Shown here: positions 1 through 10,920 of the stretch, one piece after another
How positions within the stretch are numbered: the stretch's first letter is position 1
Layout: each line of letters opens with the position of its first letter
DNA from: Rhodamnia argentea
Taxonomy: Eukaryota > Streptophyta > Magnoliopsida > Myrtales > Myrtaceae
Direction of reading: 5' to 3'
Length of the DNA: 64,000 bases
NCBI RefSeq assembly: GCF_020921035.1
Contig: NC_063152.1
Span: forward strand, 29,139,903-29,203,902
The notes under the pieces: generated by a model
What the model saw: the letters and a program-made list of their open reading frames with translations, nothing else
Told to the model about the DNA's origin: nothing
Database searches by the model: none
Translations under genes and position numbers: made by a program

Positions 1-175
1 GTCAGCTCCTTTCTGAGACTAATTCAATGTCCTTGTATGCTGCGAAATTTGGAGACCCCTACTTTTACTTCTTTCCCAACAAAATGTTTCAGCATTTACC
101 CTGGATGGATTTTTAAAATTTTCTATTGCAACGGATCACCTCGTGAAGTTATCACTTGTCTCTCTTGAGATGCAG

Positions 176-359
176 AATAGAGGCGCTGCTCCTGGAAAAT
201 GAGAATACCCTCAAAGAGATCCTCAGAGATGAAGAAGAAAACGAGGAGGAAGTCCGTCGAGTCCAAGGAGAAATTAATTTGTTAAAAGCTATAATCAGTG
301 ATCTTAAATCACTCGAAGAAGGACAAGTCCATGCCGCCAACATTCCGAGAGCCCTGCAG
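176..359 (+). pseudogene. Coiled-coil exon, gene fragment
   Basis: An open stretch of about 61 codons lies between an acceptor-like CAG at 173-175 and a donor-like CAG/GTGTCA at 359/360. The peptide is rich in Glu, Lys and Leu (for example LLLENENTLKEILRDEEEN), a heptad-like pattern typical of a coiled coil. I do not recognise the family. A related segment starts at 3997, so this looks like one exon of a duplicated gene that either begins left of the window or has decayed. Continuing past 359 meets a stop at 429. No complete reading frame can be assembled with confidence. Confidence 0.35.
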
Positions 360-469
360 GTGTCAACCGCTCAAGCTTGTGACAAAAAATCGAAATCAGC
401 ATTTCTGGTAACTTCTAGCCGACAATTATAGGCTTTGAAGCTTCTGTGGTTGTCCGAACATTCTTTCTT

Positions 470-2480
470 GTTTCTCTTATTGTTTGAAGGAAAATGTCGG
501 GGTTCCAGGGACTAATGAAACTTTGCTTCTGTGTTTTTCTTTCCAGGATTGCTTTTGTCAAGTCCTCGGATCGTGCTTTTTGTTGGACTGATAGTGTCTC
601 TACCTTACTTCCCCGTTTTTCCTAGATTGCTGTTAATAGTGCAAGATCAGTCACTGCTTATGTGTGTTGTGGTTGAATGGCAAGCCTCCTTCCTTACTTC
701 TTGTTTTGTTCATGCACCGAAGAATAAGCGAAACTGTGCTCCTTTACTTTCTTCTTTCCATTAACAGATGGGAAAAGCCACAAGGCTGAGCTCAGCCTGA
801 TGGAGGACTTCAGTCACTTCTCTCTTTACCTAAAATGGAAAAATTAAGGACAGAAGAGCCCGCTAATCATATCTGATCACAACCACTGAAAGTCGACAGA
901 CTAGGACAGTTCTCAATTCTCTTGGAGTAGAAAACTGTATCTGCCTACAAAGACGGTCAAGCTCATAACCGTCCATGTTTCAATGTTACAAAGGAGAACA
1001 TGTCTGGTGACCGATTTTCCTTTTCTGAGTACCTGAAAATTGAATGGCAAGAATTGTTCTTTTATCTTTTTCCAAAGTATTTCGATGGGAATGACTAGGA
1101 AATTGGCACAAGGGAAGTAATGTACATACTGTAAAGATTTCCAACCACGTGGGGGACTCGAAAGCAATGAAAACATCAGAAAAGAAAGAGCGTGAATAAA
1201 TTACATGAAGTGAAATGATGTGGTAAATGACACAAACAGAGTTGAATCGTGAAGAAAAACAAAATCTGAATAGCTTATTCCTAGCTCGATATCCTCTTAA
1301 AATGCAGGTTTCTTGATTCCATTACAAACAATGACATCCAACAAGAACAAATATAGAAGAGCAAAGTGGTTTAGAGAAATGGTCCTCAAGCAGAGTCAGA
1401 TAATCCAAGTTGCAGATGTTACGTCATGGGGTGGTTTGAACGGCAATAACATAGCAACTATGAAGGAAAAAATTAAGGCAGTTCCCATTAATAGTGAAGG
1501 AAACTGAGCGTGTTCTCAACGAGAGACCGTTTCCCATGAGGATAAAAAAATCAAGAAGTAGCAGTTGGGTCGAAAACGCAGCGTGAGTTCTGTTAATCTG
1601 TACTTCTTGACCTTTTGCTATAGTCAGCTGATGTAATGAACTTTTGCAGATTATGTTATAAACAGTATTAAGATGAACCTGACGTGCCGATGCCTTGTAT
1701 TTCCACCCCATTCAATTTTCTCCAGACAAGGTTTCTACCAGTCCATGGAAGAAATCTTTGTCTCTTCAAGGAAAATGAAAAAAGTATGAGCCCTGCAAAG
1801 GAGTCGCAAAGACCAGGGATGACGAGCACTAGTAAATTGTCGCACTTCCGGACCGCAATATATCAGGCAGCCAACATCGTGACCACTTATCAAGGTTTTG
1901 TTGGTTTCATCAGGACCTCCAAAGATGCCCCTATGTTCTGCGAAAAACTACGAGCCTGTCTAATAGGTTTTTTTAGTTTCTGACCATTTCATGTGCTGCA
2001 TAGGAGATCATATAGCCAATCACCGGCTTTAGAAAGTCATGGAGGTCCAATGGCACAGAACTGAACAGCAAGAAAGCGACGGGTCAAAGATCCAACTTAC
2101 CATTTCTGGTAATCAGATATCAACGGTCTTTTCTTGTACTTGAAGCTTCCACTTATAGTAATGTCCAAAGGGTCTTGTTATTTTCCTTAATAGCATATGA
2201 AGGAAAGTATAGAAGTTCAGGGAGTTAATGAAATTCTGTTCCCATGTTCTTCTTTCAGGATTGCTTCAAATGATTGCTTCCGTCAAATCTGCGGCCCGTG
2301 CTTCTTGTTAGAATCATAGTCCTCTCATTTTTTTCTATCATTTGTGGGGGGAATAAACCAGTTACAATGCCAATGAGATCTTTTTATCCGTCTTAAAAGA
2401 CAGACATCATGGCTTCTTGTTGTGTTCATGTACGGACTCGTAAAACTCAATAATTGAAATTCTTTGCTCATTTCTGTCAT
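470..2480 (+). repeat. Diverged tandem duplication, ~1.7 kb apart
   Basis: The stretch around 470-790 and the stretch around 2180-2480 are recognisably related. Both run through a GAAGGAAA-type motif, an AATGAAA motif, a pyrimidine tract ending in CAGGATTGCTT, then a GTGCTTTTTGTTGGA / GTGCTTCTTGTTAGA motif and further down a CTTCTTGTT.TGTTCATG motif. Spacing between matching landmarks is about 1.7 kb. A third partial match to the CAGGATTGCT acceptor-like motif is near 4752. Both copies carry stops in all frames, so this looks like old tandem duplication of gene fragments. The rest of 800-3500 shows no supportable gene. Confidence 0.45.
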
Positions 2481-3547
2481 TCCCTGGAATGTCATATGAG
2501 CACTCTGACTGTTTATGCTTTGCTACCATTGTTTGTCAGTCAATTAAGGAAAATTGGAAAAAGTCTTGTCTCTGAAATTCAAAAGAAGAGAAGAACCTGA
2601 GAGAGTCATAATCTCAACCACGAAAGGGCAATGAATTTGGATATTCTTATGTGGAAGCATCTAGTCTATGATTGCATGATGCAATCCATACTGCGAGTCG
2701 TCGATTACAAGGACTGAAGTAAGGTCATTTTTTCGATTTACTCTGCATTTCTAAGTTTTTAGCGTCTGCTGAAGTTTCATCAATTTCACCTACCTAATAT
2801 TATTTGACATGTAAAAGGATTTTTCAGATAAGCAATCTGGATCTGGTCTATCATAATGGATTCAATTGTCGCAAATCCCGAGGGTTCACTGGAGACATTC
2901 CGTGGGTTTAAATTATGATGGGGTGATTTTTAATTCCACAGCTTGATTGATTGAACTGTTTGAATGCATCTTTTGGATCTGCTTGGGATTTGAAGGCAAT
3001 GCTAGACAGAGTTTGAAAGGCTTAAGTTTGGATGGCACCACAGTGGTTTTACTGTGTAGGGAAAAGATGCAGACTAAAATCCAACAGTCACAGATTCAGC
3101 ATCGGGTTCCTTTTGCTGCCACGACCATTGTCTAATCTTCAATCTGAGAATGTGTAAGCTGTAAATCAACCTTTATTCATCCAAGTTGCCAGGGTAGCTT
3201 TGAGGTATTTAGTTGGTCAAATTTCATTAACATTTACAGAAGTTCGAGTTGTGGTTGGGTGAATAAGTGGAGTCATTGACCCTTAAGTTCATCTGTCACA
3301 TGTAACAGAAGCCAAGTTAAAACTTCTTCCCAATCAACATCGAACACTCCATGTCGTGCGCTGTGCATAAGTTCAACATGATCGAATATTCATCTCAGCT
3401 TTGGAAAATAAAAGAAACTAAGCGGCTTTTCTGAATTAACTGAGTTATGTTTCTCTCTGAGTTGTTTCTTTCTCTTATTTTCCAAGGATGTTTTTTTTTC
3501 TCAAACTGAAGTTTCCAAAGCTTGGTTTCTTCTTATTGCCTTAACAG

Positions 3548-3684
3548 ACGAAACTTGACAATCCAAGTGCAGTCCTAAAAGAACTTCACACTGATGAAAA
3601 GGAGTTTCTGAAGGCTCAACAACATGCATCAAAGCAAGGAGCAGCATGCTTTTCTTTTCTTCACCAACAAGATACTGACTCCAG
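3548..3684 (+). pseudogene. Possible exon, unidentified
   Basis: A 137-base open stretch begins after an acceptor-like TTAACAG and ends at a good donor, CCAG/GTAAAA. Its composition looks coding (TKLDNPSAVLKELHTDEKE is the first part) and it lies between the related coiled-coil segments at 176 and 3997. It could be an exon of the same decayed gene family. I do not recognise it, and I could not connect it in phase to neighbouring exons. Confidence 0.25.
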
Positions 3685-3996
3685 GTAAAAGGTGCGATCT
3701 CTTGATTCAAGGGCTGATTTTCTTCAGTAATCCTGTGTCCTCGCTGAAAGAGCTAGTCTTCTTATCTCAGTAAGATGAGCTTCGACCCGGATCTTGGTGC
3801 AACTCCTCTTCTCATGGAACTGAAAAGTTTGAACATCCGCAATATGCACTCTAATAACGAAACCCTAGCTAAATTCATGCTTAGTCCATCATGATCGAAT
3901 GTGAATACACTGAATGACTCCTTTCGCATGTATAAGTAGCGGAACTATGTAAAAGAAAACCAATGTGAAAATAAGCTGATACCTTCTGAGCAGCAG

Positions 3997-4198
3997 AAAG
4001 GAGGTATTGCTCTTGGAACTTGAGAACTATCTCAAAGAAGCTAGAAATAATGCAGAGGAGCAGCAGAAAATTCAGAAGCGAATCGATGACACCAAATTGC
4101 CGATGGATGGTGTCCTCGCATCTATCAAGAAATCTAAAATGGGTGCACCATACGTCCTTCGCATGCAGCTTTTCTCTCTTTTTGGGACTCTGAACTGA
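3997..4198 (+). pseudogene. Second coiled-coil exon fragment
   Basis: This segment follows a CAGCAG acceptor-like site and reads LLLELENYLKEARNNAEEQ and onward, ending at a stop at 4196-4198. Its first 50 or so bases match the start of the exon at 176 (GAG..GCAG..GAGG....TGCTC.TGGAA..TGAGAA pattern), so the two are paralogous segments. The Lys/Glu/Gln-rich peptide suggests a coiled coil. No start codon, partner exons or known domain can be assigned. Confidence 0.3.
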
Positions 4199-4753
4199 GG
4201 CTTTATTATGTCAGTTTCTACCTAGAAATACTGCACAATATCTTGCTTTTTGAGCCTAATTGAGTTTTTTTCTGCAGATATGACTGAACACAATTTTGAG
4301 AGGTACTTGGCCGGCTGAGTTGTCTGAGGTTAAATCTCAATATCCAGAACAGCCCTCAAGGACTACAAGACCCTATTATTTTCTGGTATGAGTTAGCCAT
4401 AGTTTTTTTAATCTTTCCTTCGCCGGATCAGAGCAAGAGCAGGAGCAATAGAGGAGATGGTGCAGGTGGATCATCTGCTTTGAGATTTGAAAGACATCAG
4501 TTTCAGAGTGGATCTTGCTTTTCTCGACTACTATCGTGTCTGACCAATTCTCAACCTATTTATAACTTCGCCAACATGGTTTTGACCCTTAAAATTCCTA
4601 GAATCGACCGGTACATTAATTTACGATTACAGTAAAAAAACTGCATGCACAGCATCAATGCCGTCATGGTTGTGTAGCTTCTTCACCGATCTTCAGGGGT
4701 CATGCCACCAACATGTCACTGCGTCGACTAACTTTGACTCCTTCTCATTCAGG

Positions 4754-4907
4754 ATTGCTCATGGGAAATGTTCAAAGCCTGCTTCTGTCCGGAGCAATTC
4801 GCAAAGATATGGAGGAGCAAGAGATACGATTAGCTCTAAATGGGAACATAAATTTCAGGCCTTTAGCTTTTCCCATGAATGTATGGACCTGGTTTGATAT
4901 TTCTTGA
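4754..4907 (+). other. Open segment, unidentified
   Basis: After an acceptor-like TCATTCAG there is an open reading stretch of about 50 codons (starts GLLMGNVQSLLLSGAIRKDM) ending in TGA at 4905-4907. It may be the terminal exon of the decayed coiled-coil family upstream, because the acceptor context resembles those at 540 and 2263. From 4908 to 5524 I see no gene; this stretch should contain the promoter and leader of the next gene. Confidence 0.2.
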
Positions 4908-5524
4908 GCAACATAGAAGCAGAAGGAAGAACATTTCAGTGACTTAAGCTATTTTATCTGGTCGAAATGCAAAATCAAACATGCCATGAAATTACATGAA
5001 GGCTTTACTCGCAAGATTCATTATACAGAGTGTATAGTGTTGATGCTTAGTGATTCTTCAGTAAAGGAAGATGAATAACACAAATATTCCATTTCATGGA
5101 TCCACGTCTGTTGCAAAATGCCCGTTGGATAGACTTTGGTTTCTATTTCGTGACCGGCGGCGAGAACTGACCAATACCGGTAGCATATCTTGCTCGATTT
5201 AATTGACTAAATGCTTCATGCGCATTAAATTTGTTGACTCTAGCCATTACATCCTCTTAGAGACTCAATTTGTCCGATAACTTCATGGAGCAACAATGGC
5301 AGATCCACCAAACCTAACTGTTTTGCTTCCAAGACTTGCTCAAACTTCCCTTGCACGACAAATTCTTCGGGCGGGTCTTTTTAAGCTCATCGTTTAACAT
5401 ATTCTAGAGTACAAAATGAACAGAATATGCCTTCTCTTGTCTTGTAGCTTTACCTTCCTCAAAGCATAGCATCTGTTCAAGACGTTTCATTCCCACATTT
5501 TCTCATTAGAAGCAGCTCACCGCC

Positions 5525-7285
5525 ATGGGGAATCGCCTTGCGTGTTGTCGTGCCGATGAGCATGTCGCCCATCCCATTGAAACCACCTTCAAGCTTCCAT
5601 CTCCATTACCGACTTGGCCACCGGGTAAGCCTCTCTCCTGCAAAGTTTGCTTTTCTCAAGTCATTCTTATCGCAAATTGCATGATAAAGGTTTTAAGAAA
5701 TCGTTCGTACAATACAGGTTCGGGTTTTGCAAGCGGTAGTATCAACCTTGGAGGGCTACAGGTGTGTCAAGTTTCTTCTTTCAACAAGATTTGGGCTATT
5801 CATGAGGGAGGACCAGACAATCTCGGAGCAACATTTTTTGAACCTTCACAAATACCAGAAAGGTTCTCTGTTTTGGGATTCTATTGCCAACCCAATAACC
5901 AGGCTCTTCATGGGTGGGTTCTTGTTGGGAAGGACGGGACAAATGACCCCTCAAATGGAGCTCTCAAGGAGCCAATCGATTATACTCCGATATGGAACAG
6001 TGAGGCCTTGCACATTAATAAAGATGGCAATGGTTATATTTGGTGCCCGGTTCCCCCTGAAGGCTATGCTGCCATTGGACACGTCGTGACCACCTCGCCG
6101 GAGAAGCCGTCCACAGACAAAATCCGATGCGTGCGCTTGGACTTCACTGACCAATGCGAGAGCGACACATGGATTTGGGGCCCTGGCAAGGTGATCGACA
6201 CAAATGGGATCAATGTGTTCACCATGAGACCTGAGAGCAGAGGACCACAAGCCAGAGGGGCATGTCTCGGGACATTCGTCGCCAAAAATGGCGGTAAAGA
6301 TTCTCCTCACTCTCTCACATGCTTGAAGAATAACAACCCGGATTACGCACAGTCCATGCCCAACCTAAGCCAAATTGAAGCATTATTTCAAGCTTATGCG
6401 CCATTCATGTACTTCCATCCAGAAGAATCGTATTTCCCATGCTCGGTGGAGTGGTTTTTCAGCAATGGGGCTCTACTATATCACAAAGGCGAAGAGTCGA
6501 ATCCCGTTAAAATCGAGCCTATGGGCTCGAGCCTTCCCCAAGGTGGTTCCAATAACGGTGAGTATTGGTTGGATCTTCCCGGGGATGCAAGAGAGAAGGA
6601 GATAGTAAGAAGAGGAGACTTGCAAAGCGGCCAAGCATATTTGCATGTCAAACCCATGAATGGCGCCACCTTTAGTGACATAGCCATATGGCTCTTCTAC
6701 CCTTTCAATGGCCCTGCCAGAGCTAAAGTTAAGTTCTTCAATGTCTCATTGGGAAGAATCGGCCAGCATGTCGGTGACTGGGAGCATGTGACCTTAAGAG
6801 TAAGCAACTTCACCGGAGAGCTATGGAGCGCATATTTCTCTCAGCACAGTAAGGGTGTTTGGGTGAATGCTTCGGAACTAGAGTTTCACAGTGGGAATAA
6901 GATCGTGGTCTACTCATCGTGGCACGGCCATGCTATGTACCCAAAACCAGGATTAGTATTGCAGGGCAATGGAGGTATTGGAATAAGGAACGACACGAAG
7001 AAGAGCAAGAATTTCATGGACACCGGAGTCAACTACTCAGTAGTTGCGGTGGACTATCCAAATTCTCCGGTGAATGAACCGCCGTGGCTAAATTATTTCA
7101 GAGAGTGGGGTCCGAAAATTAGTTATGATCTCAAAAAAGAGATCAAGAAAGTGGAGAAGCTATTGCCCGGAAAGCTTAAATTGGCTTTTGAAAAACTTGT
7201 GAGAGATCTACCTAGAGAGATGCTGGGTGAGGAAGGGCCTACTGGGCCAAAGGTGAAGAGCAACTGGAGTGGAGATGAACTTTGA
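5525..7285 (+). CDS. VPS62/DUF946 family protein
   Basis: Two exons, 5525-5624 and 5718-7285, encode about 555 aa. The protein matches the plant DUF946/VPS62-like family: an N-terminal FKLPSPLPTWPPG segment, then SGFASGSINLG, WHGHAMYPKPGLVLQG and FHPEESYFPCSVEWFF blocks, and VGDWEHVTLRVSNF. The role is poorly known; yeast Vps62 is linked to vacuolar protein sorting, and applying that here is inference. The N-terminus MGNRLACC has Gly2 and Cys7/Cys8, a good dual N-myristoylation and palmitoylation signal, suggesting membrane attachment. The 93-base intron (GTAAGC...ACAG) is a multiple of three and has no in-frame stop, so an unspliced message would encode a 586-aa form. I prefer the spliced form because it joins PPG to SGFASG exactly as in relatives. 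Confidence 0.9.
   Translation: MGNRLACCRADEHVAHPIETTFKLPSPLPTWPPGKPLSCKVCFSQVILIANCMIKVLRNRSYNTGSGFASGSINLGGLQVCQVSSFNKIWAIHEGGPDNLGATFFEPSQIPERFSVLGFYCQPNNQALHGWVLVGKDGTNDPSNGALKEPIDYTPIWNSEALHINKDGNGYIWCPVPPEGYAAIGHVVTTSPEKPSTDKIRCVRLDFTDQCESDTWIWGPGKVIDTNGINVFTMRPESRGPQARGACLGTFVAKNGGKDSPHSLTCLKNNNPDYAQSMPNLSQIEALFQAYAPFMYFHPEESYFPCSVEWFFSNGALLYHKGEESNPVKIEPMGSSLPQGGSNNGEYWLDLPGDAREKEIVRRGDLQSGQAYLHVKPMNGATFSDIAIWLFYPFNGPARAKVKFFNVSLGRIGQHVGDWEHVTLRVSNFTGELWSAYFSQHSKGVWVNASELEFHSGNKIVVYSSWHGHAMYPKPGLVLQGNGGIGIRNDTKKSKNFMDTGVNYSVVAVDYPNSPVNEPPWLNYFREWGPKISYDLKKEIKKVEKLLPGKLKLAFEKLVRDLPREMLGEEGPTGPKVKSNWSGDEL
5625..5717 (+). other. In-frame stopless intron
   Basis: A 93-base intron of the VPS62-like gene. 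It has a GTAAGC donor and an ATACAG acceptor, a length divisible by three, and 31 open codons. Splicing gives the family-conserved peptide; retention would insert 31 residues with a hydrophobic, Cys-containing stretch. Confidence 0.8.
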
Positions 7286-7738
7286 AGATTTCTTCTTTCC
7301 TGGTGAAATGAACTTTAATGAAGGTTAATCTTCAAGAATGTGTATTTACTTCAGATTGGGGGGAAAAAGGCAACCAGAAATTTAGTAATTGAATACTTCA
7401 GACATAGACATCATGCAAACTCACATACCTTATTATCCAAGGATAGAGCAATTTACACTTTCATTCTTCCATAACTTCGCGGTTTTGGCAAGCATAAATG
7501 TACTGTAATCTTACTAAGCATCAAAAGGGCCATTGGATTATTGCACCAATTAGCGACTGAGCACAATTTTCATTTCATCTCGTGCCCAACAGATGAGTAT
7601 TTAATTCTCAACAACCAAACTTGAAAACATACCACGGCAGAAAAATTGCACATAGCAAGGATAAACTCTAAACTCACATCCTCACAGAGATTAATAGCCT
7701 CTCTGTAAATGCTCGTATAGGGTGTTGCTCCTGACAAA
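7286..7738. other. Convergent intergenic region
   Basis: This 453-base gap separates the 3' ends of two convergent genes, VPS62-like (+) and PIG-X (-). It is AT-rich and should hold both 3' untranslated regions. I see no further coding sequence or repeat in it. Confidence 0.5.
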
Positions 7739-9934
7739 CTAAGATATTTTCACATTCTCGTGCAGTTTGATGTTTGAATGAAACACAGATGCCACAATTA
7801 TCACAAGGGCAGATAATGAGGCCGACAGAAAGGTAACAATTGATACAAATCCAGCATGTGTTTCTACGCCTGATGGTATTTTCCAAACTGTAGGATTCTT
7901 ATAAGATATAGCACCATTACTAGTCAAAACGAACAAATGGGATTGATTGCTTGACCTTTTCTCCATGCGGCAACGTGCAAAAACGTCTGGTTCTCCAAAT
8001 TGAACCGCTGAATAGCCACTTCCATCTAGGGGCTGCAAAAATTTCCAATTTTCAGATGCTAGGTCTCTATTTGACTGTTACAAGTCGATCATTACAACAA
8101 ATTCCAAATCCAAGAAAGAAACAATGCAAAATTTATCTAAAGTACCACATTCTAAGCTTCAAAGCATGTTGAACAGCAAAATGCAGATATTTTGATCGAG
8201 ATATAGCCCATGCCAGCACAAAAGGAATCTGCATCTATGATCAAGGATAATTTTTTTCGATTTTCTTCCCTTTTTTCACTATGTGATCAGGAAACTATTA
8301 GGGGTATCTTAGGCAAAATTGGAATAACGGAGGAAGTTCGATAGAGTAAATAATGAAGCATTGTTGTCATGACCTCACTCAATCTACCCTAACCATATTT
8401 TTCCTTGGTGACTTAACAGTTATTCGTTATATGAACAAATTGTTCTAAACTACTAGGAACCTTGATGACCATATCTAGAAGTGGAAAGAGAAAATGCAAA
8501 TTATCTACCACTCCCATTCCACTACTTATAGGTAATACAGGATAACAGTAAATTTCCAGTAGTGAGATAAAGTATCTACTAAGGAAACTAGGTGAATACA
8601 CCTGCAGCTTGCTCCAAGCTTTGAACAAGATGGTACAGCAAACATATTCGTGAGTAGGTGAAATGGACCAAATGATGTTAGGGGTTTTTAGTTCATTCGC
8701 AGTTTTGATATCTCAGGTAATTGGAAAACAAGCTGATTACATGCATAACCTGAGCAGTCCCTATCATTAAAGAATAAAAATGCAAGCAAGAACATTGGGG
8801 CAATAGCTTACAATTTAACCTGATCTATTCTTCCTCAAAAAATCCAATCTTATCATAATTTCTACTTGTAAAAGGAGAAAAGGACAATTCCTTCAAATTT
8901 ACCTGATAGCATGCATGTAATGGAACTTCTACTTTGATTTCAAGGCCATGCTTCTGCTCCAACAGGCCGTCGGGGCTAAAAAACATGTGAACCTCAACAA
9001 GGGTACGATTTGAAAGAAATGAAGGCAACTCCAAATTCGTATCTCCGAAGACAGCAACTTCACCATATACTGCAACAAAAGATTCAACTTGGCATAGCAA
9101 AATAAAACGGAAAAAACAGAAATGCTGGAGCACAGAGGAATCAAATGTTCCCCGCATCAAATGATCACTAATTAGAAGGATACAGCAGCAATTTACCTCC
9201 ACGGTCCTGAATGTGTTGCAGCTCAAATGGGTCAGCAAACACTCCGGAGGGAAGTCTTTCGACGAGCATGACCTCACAGGAGTGAAAAAGTGACTTGGCT
9301 GCAAACTCCTCATCAATGCTAATCCTAATCCCCGCGAAGAGACTCCGATGAGAGCCTTCACCAGTCAGAGAGTGATCCAAACCAGACAGTTTGAACGCAT
9401 TACGTGGATCATGGGGCAGCATTTCAGACGAGCAAGGAGTAAGCTCGACATCTCTATAATGTTCGAAAGTGGCATCGTCTAAACTTCTATACTTGTCAAA
9501 GTAAGATTTCGCAACCCATTTCTCGTGGCAAGGAACTGTAAATGCATCGTAAGCCGCGGAACCATCTGGGTTAAGCATTTCCACCTGCGAACCGAAGAGA
9601 CTAACTTAACAAGCATTAATCCACGAGATCACTGCACTGTGATGGCGACGCGAAATATGCATCCGGATAAGTCGCATTTGATCTTACTGTCAAGTAACCA
9701 CCTTTTACAGGATGAATTGAGCTCATGAAGGGGTTGCAATGATGCTAATTGGAGCACCAGATGGGACAAAGTATAACAAGTTGATGCTGAAGAAGGAGAA
9801 CGAATTCAGACGATCAAACTGACCTCGCTCGTCGACGATGAATCGGACGCTGAAAAGCCGACGCGAGAAGACACTATCATCAGGATTCCGAGTGCCAGAA
9901 AGATCCCGGGACGACCTCGCCGACGATCTTCCAT
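7739..9934 (-). CDS. PIGX: GPI mannosyltransferase I subunit PIG-X/PBN1
   Basis: Four exons on the minus strand (9934-9824, 9584-9197, 9069-8903, 8032-7739) give about 319 aa. The family stabilises PIG-M, the first mannosyltransferase of GPI-anchor synthesis in the ER. Exon 1 encodes a signal peptide (a basic start, then IFLALGILMIVSS, with likely cleavage after GFSA). Exons 2-3 carry the conserved GEGSHR, VERLPSGVFADPFELQH and VAVFGDTNLELPSF blocks. Exon 4 ends with VWKIPSG and one membrane helix (about residues 283-306) followed by a short tail, as expected for a type I ER membrane protein. The start at 9934 was chosen because it puts the signal peptide in phase with exon 2; the longer open frame from 10163 is out of phase. 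Junction phases agree throughout. Confidence 0.88.
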
Positions 9935-10299
9935 GGAGTTGCTGCGGAGAAGCCCCTTTCGCTCCAACTTTAGATTCATCCTGGTCTCGGGAATCGCAGC
10001 GGAGCCGATGAACGTAAGAGTGAATTCCGCCGCGACAAGGAACAGCGAATCGATACCGCCTGGCGAACTGTTGGATCAGTTTCACCGAAGAGCGAAAAGC
10101 GAAGACGAACTGCAGGATGAACAGCAAGTACGGACCGACCGAGATTGATCCAGCTGCACTCACCTCTCTCGGTGATTCTTTTGTCCTGGAACGGTGATGC
10201 GTATCGGCTCAGGTCTTTGATCTCAGGCCCAAAGGGCTTAAACATTCAAAAGGAAGCCCAGCCTCAGAGAGAGTGTTCAGTTGTGTCCTCTGCCTCTCG

Positions 10300-10336
<37 letters not shown>

Positions 10337-10500
10337 CGTCGCTTTCGTTCCGAATTTCATTTTCGTCTTTTGATCTTCAAACTTGCGGAATTCAGTTCAC
10401 TCTGAATCGTCGCTGGTTGCGGTGAACTGAGCTGAAGCACGACGAGCGTCTGAACGGCGAAGCCGAGGAAGCCGCAGTCGCGACGTAGAGAGGCGCGGCG
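9935..10500. promoter_or_regulatory. Shared divergent promoter region
   Basis: The start codons of PIG-X (-) and the 89-aa gene (+) are only about 566 bases apart, so both promoters must lie here. A perfect CT dinucleotide run at 10302-10333, common in plant 5' leaders, lies on the side of the plus-strand gene. I could not place a convincing TATA box. Confidence 0.5.
10302..10333 (+). repeat. CT microsatellite in 5' leader
   Basis: About 16 uninterrupted CT units lie 170 bases before the start codon of the 89-aa gene. Pyrimidine runs of this kind are common in plant core promoters and 5' untranslated regions. Confidence 0.9.
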
Positions 10501-10920
10501 ATGAACAGTAGCTCCTCATCGCCGTCTCGCTCGTCGATGTCGACGGCGGCGGTCGTCGGCGGGAGCACGAGCAACGTCGCTTTGTCCGCGGAGGAGTTCC
10601 CCTTCCTGCCCGATCCCGTTTGCATTCACGACCTCAAGGACGAGGCAATGCTAGGTCAGCGACTGATCGATTCTCCAGCCGCTTGTCGATTACTTTTGTT
10701 TCTTCAGCGATAGATTCGGTGTGCGTAATGTGATGCGAAGGCAGTTTCGTCTGAGGTTGTGATGGTGTTCTGAAGTTTCTGCCGTGCTTGAATTTGGGTT
10801 GTAGTTCTGAAAGCTGATCTGAAGGCTGCGCTGGACAAGGAGGTCAAATCCATGGATGAGGAGAGCTGGAAGTTCGAAGGACCTCGGTCTCGTATCAATC
10901 TCTTGTCTAAACCAGGTTAG
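10501..10920 (+). CDS. Small conserved-looking plant protein, 89 aa
   Basis: Two exons, 10501-10654 and 10805-10920. A GTCAGC donor and a GTTGTAG acceptor join CTAG to TTCTG in phase, giving an 89-aa protein. The N-terminal third is Ser-rich and low complexity; the rest is acidic and compact, with AEEFPFLPDPVCIHDLKDEA, then KADLKAALDKEVKSMDEES, ending in a WKFEGPRSRINLLSKPG block and TAG. I recall similar short uncharacterised plant proteins with this terminal block, but no domain name or function. No signal peptide or membrane segment is visible. The gene is divergent from PIG-X. A splice at the last GGTTAG would be possible but would remove the stop, and I see no matching downstream exon. 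Confidence 0.7.

Noticed and set aside
8825..9361. 178-codon minus-strand frame as a separate gene
   Set aside because: Only 9069-8903 within it is real (PIG-X exon 3); the rest overlaps exon 2 in another frame and intron sequence.
9935..10163. Longer PIG-X N-terminus starting near 10163
   Set aside because: That frame is out of phase with exon 2 and has no ATG at its start; the ATG at 9934 gives a signal peptide in phase.
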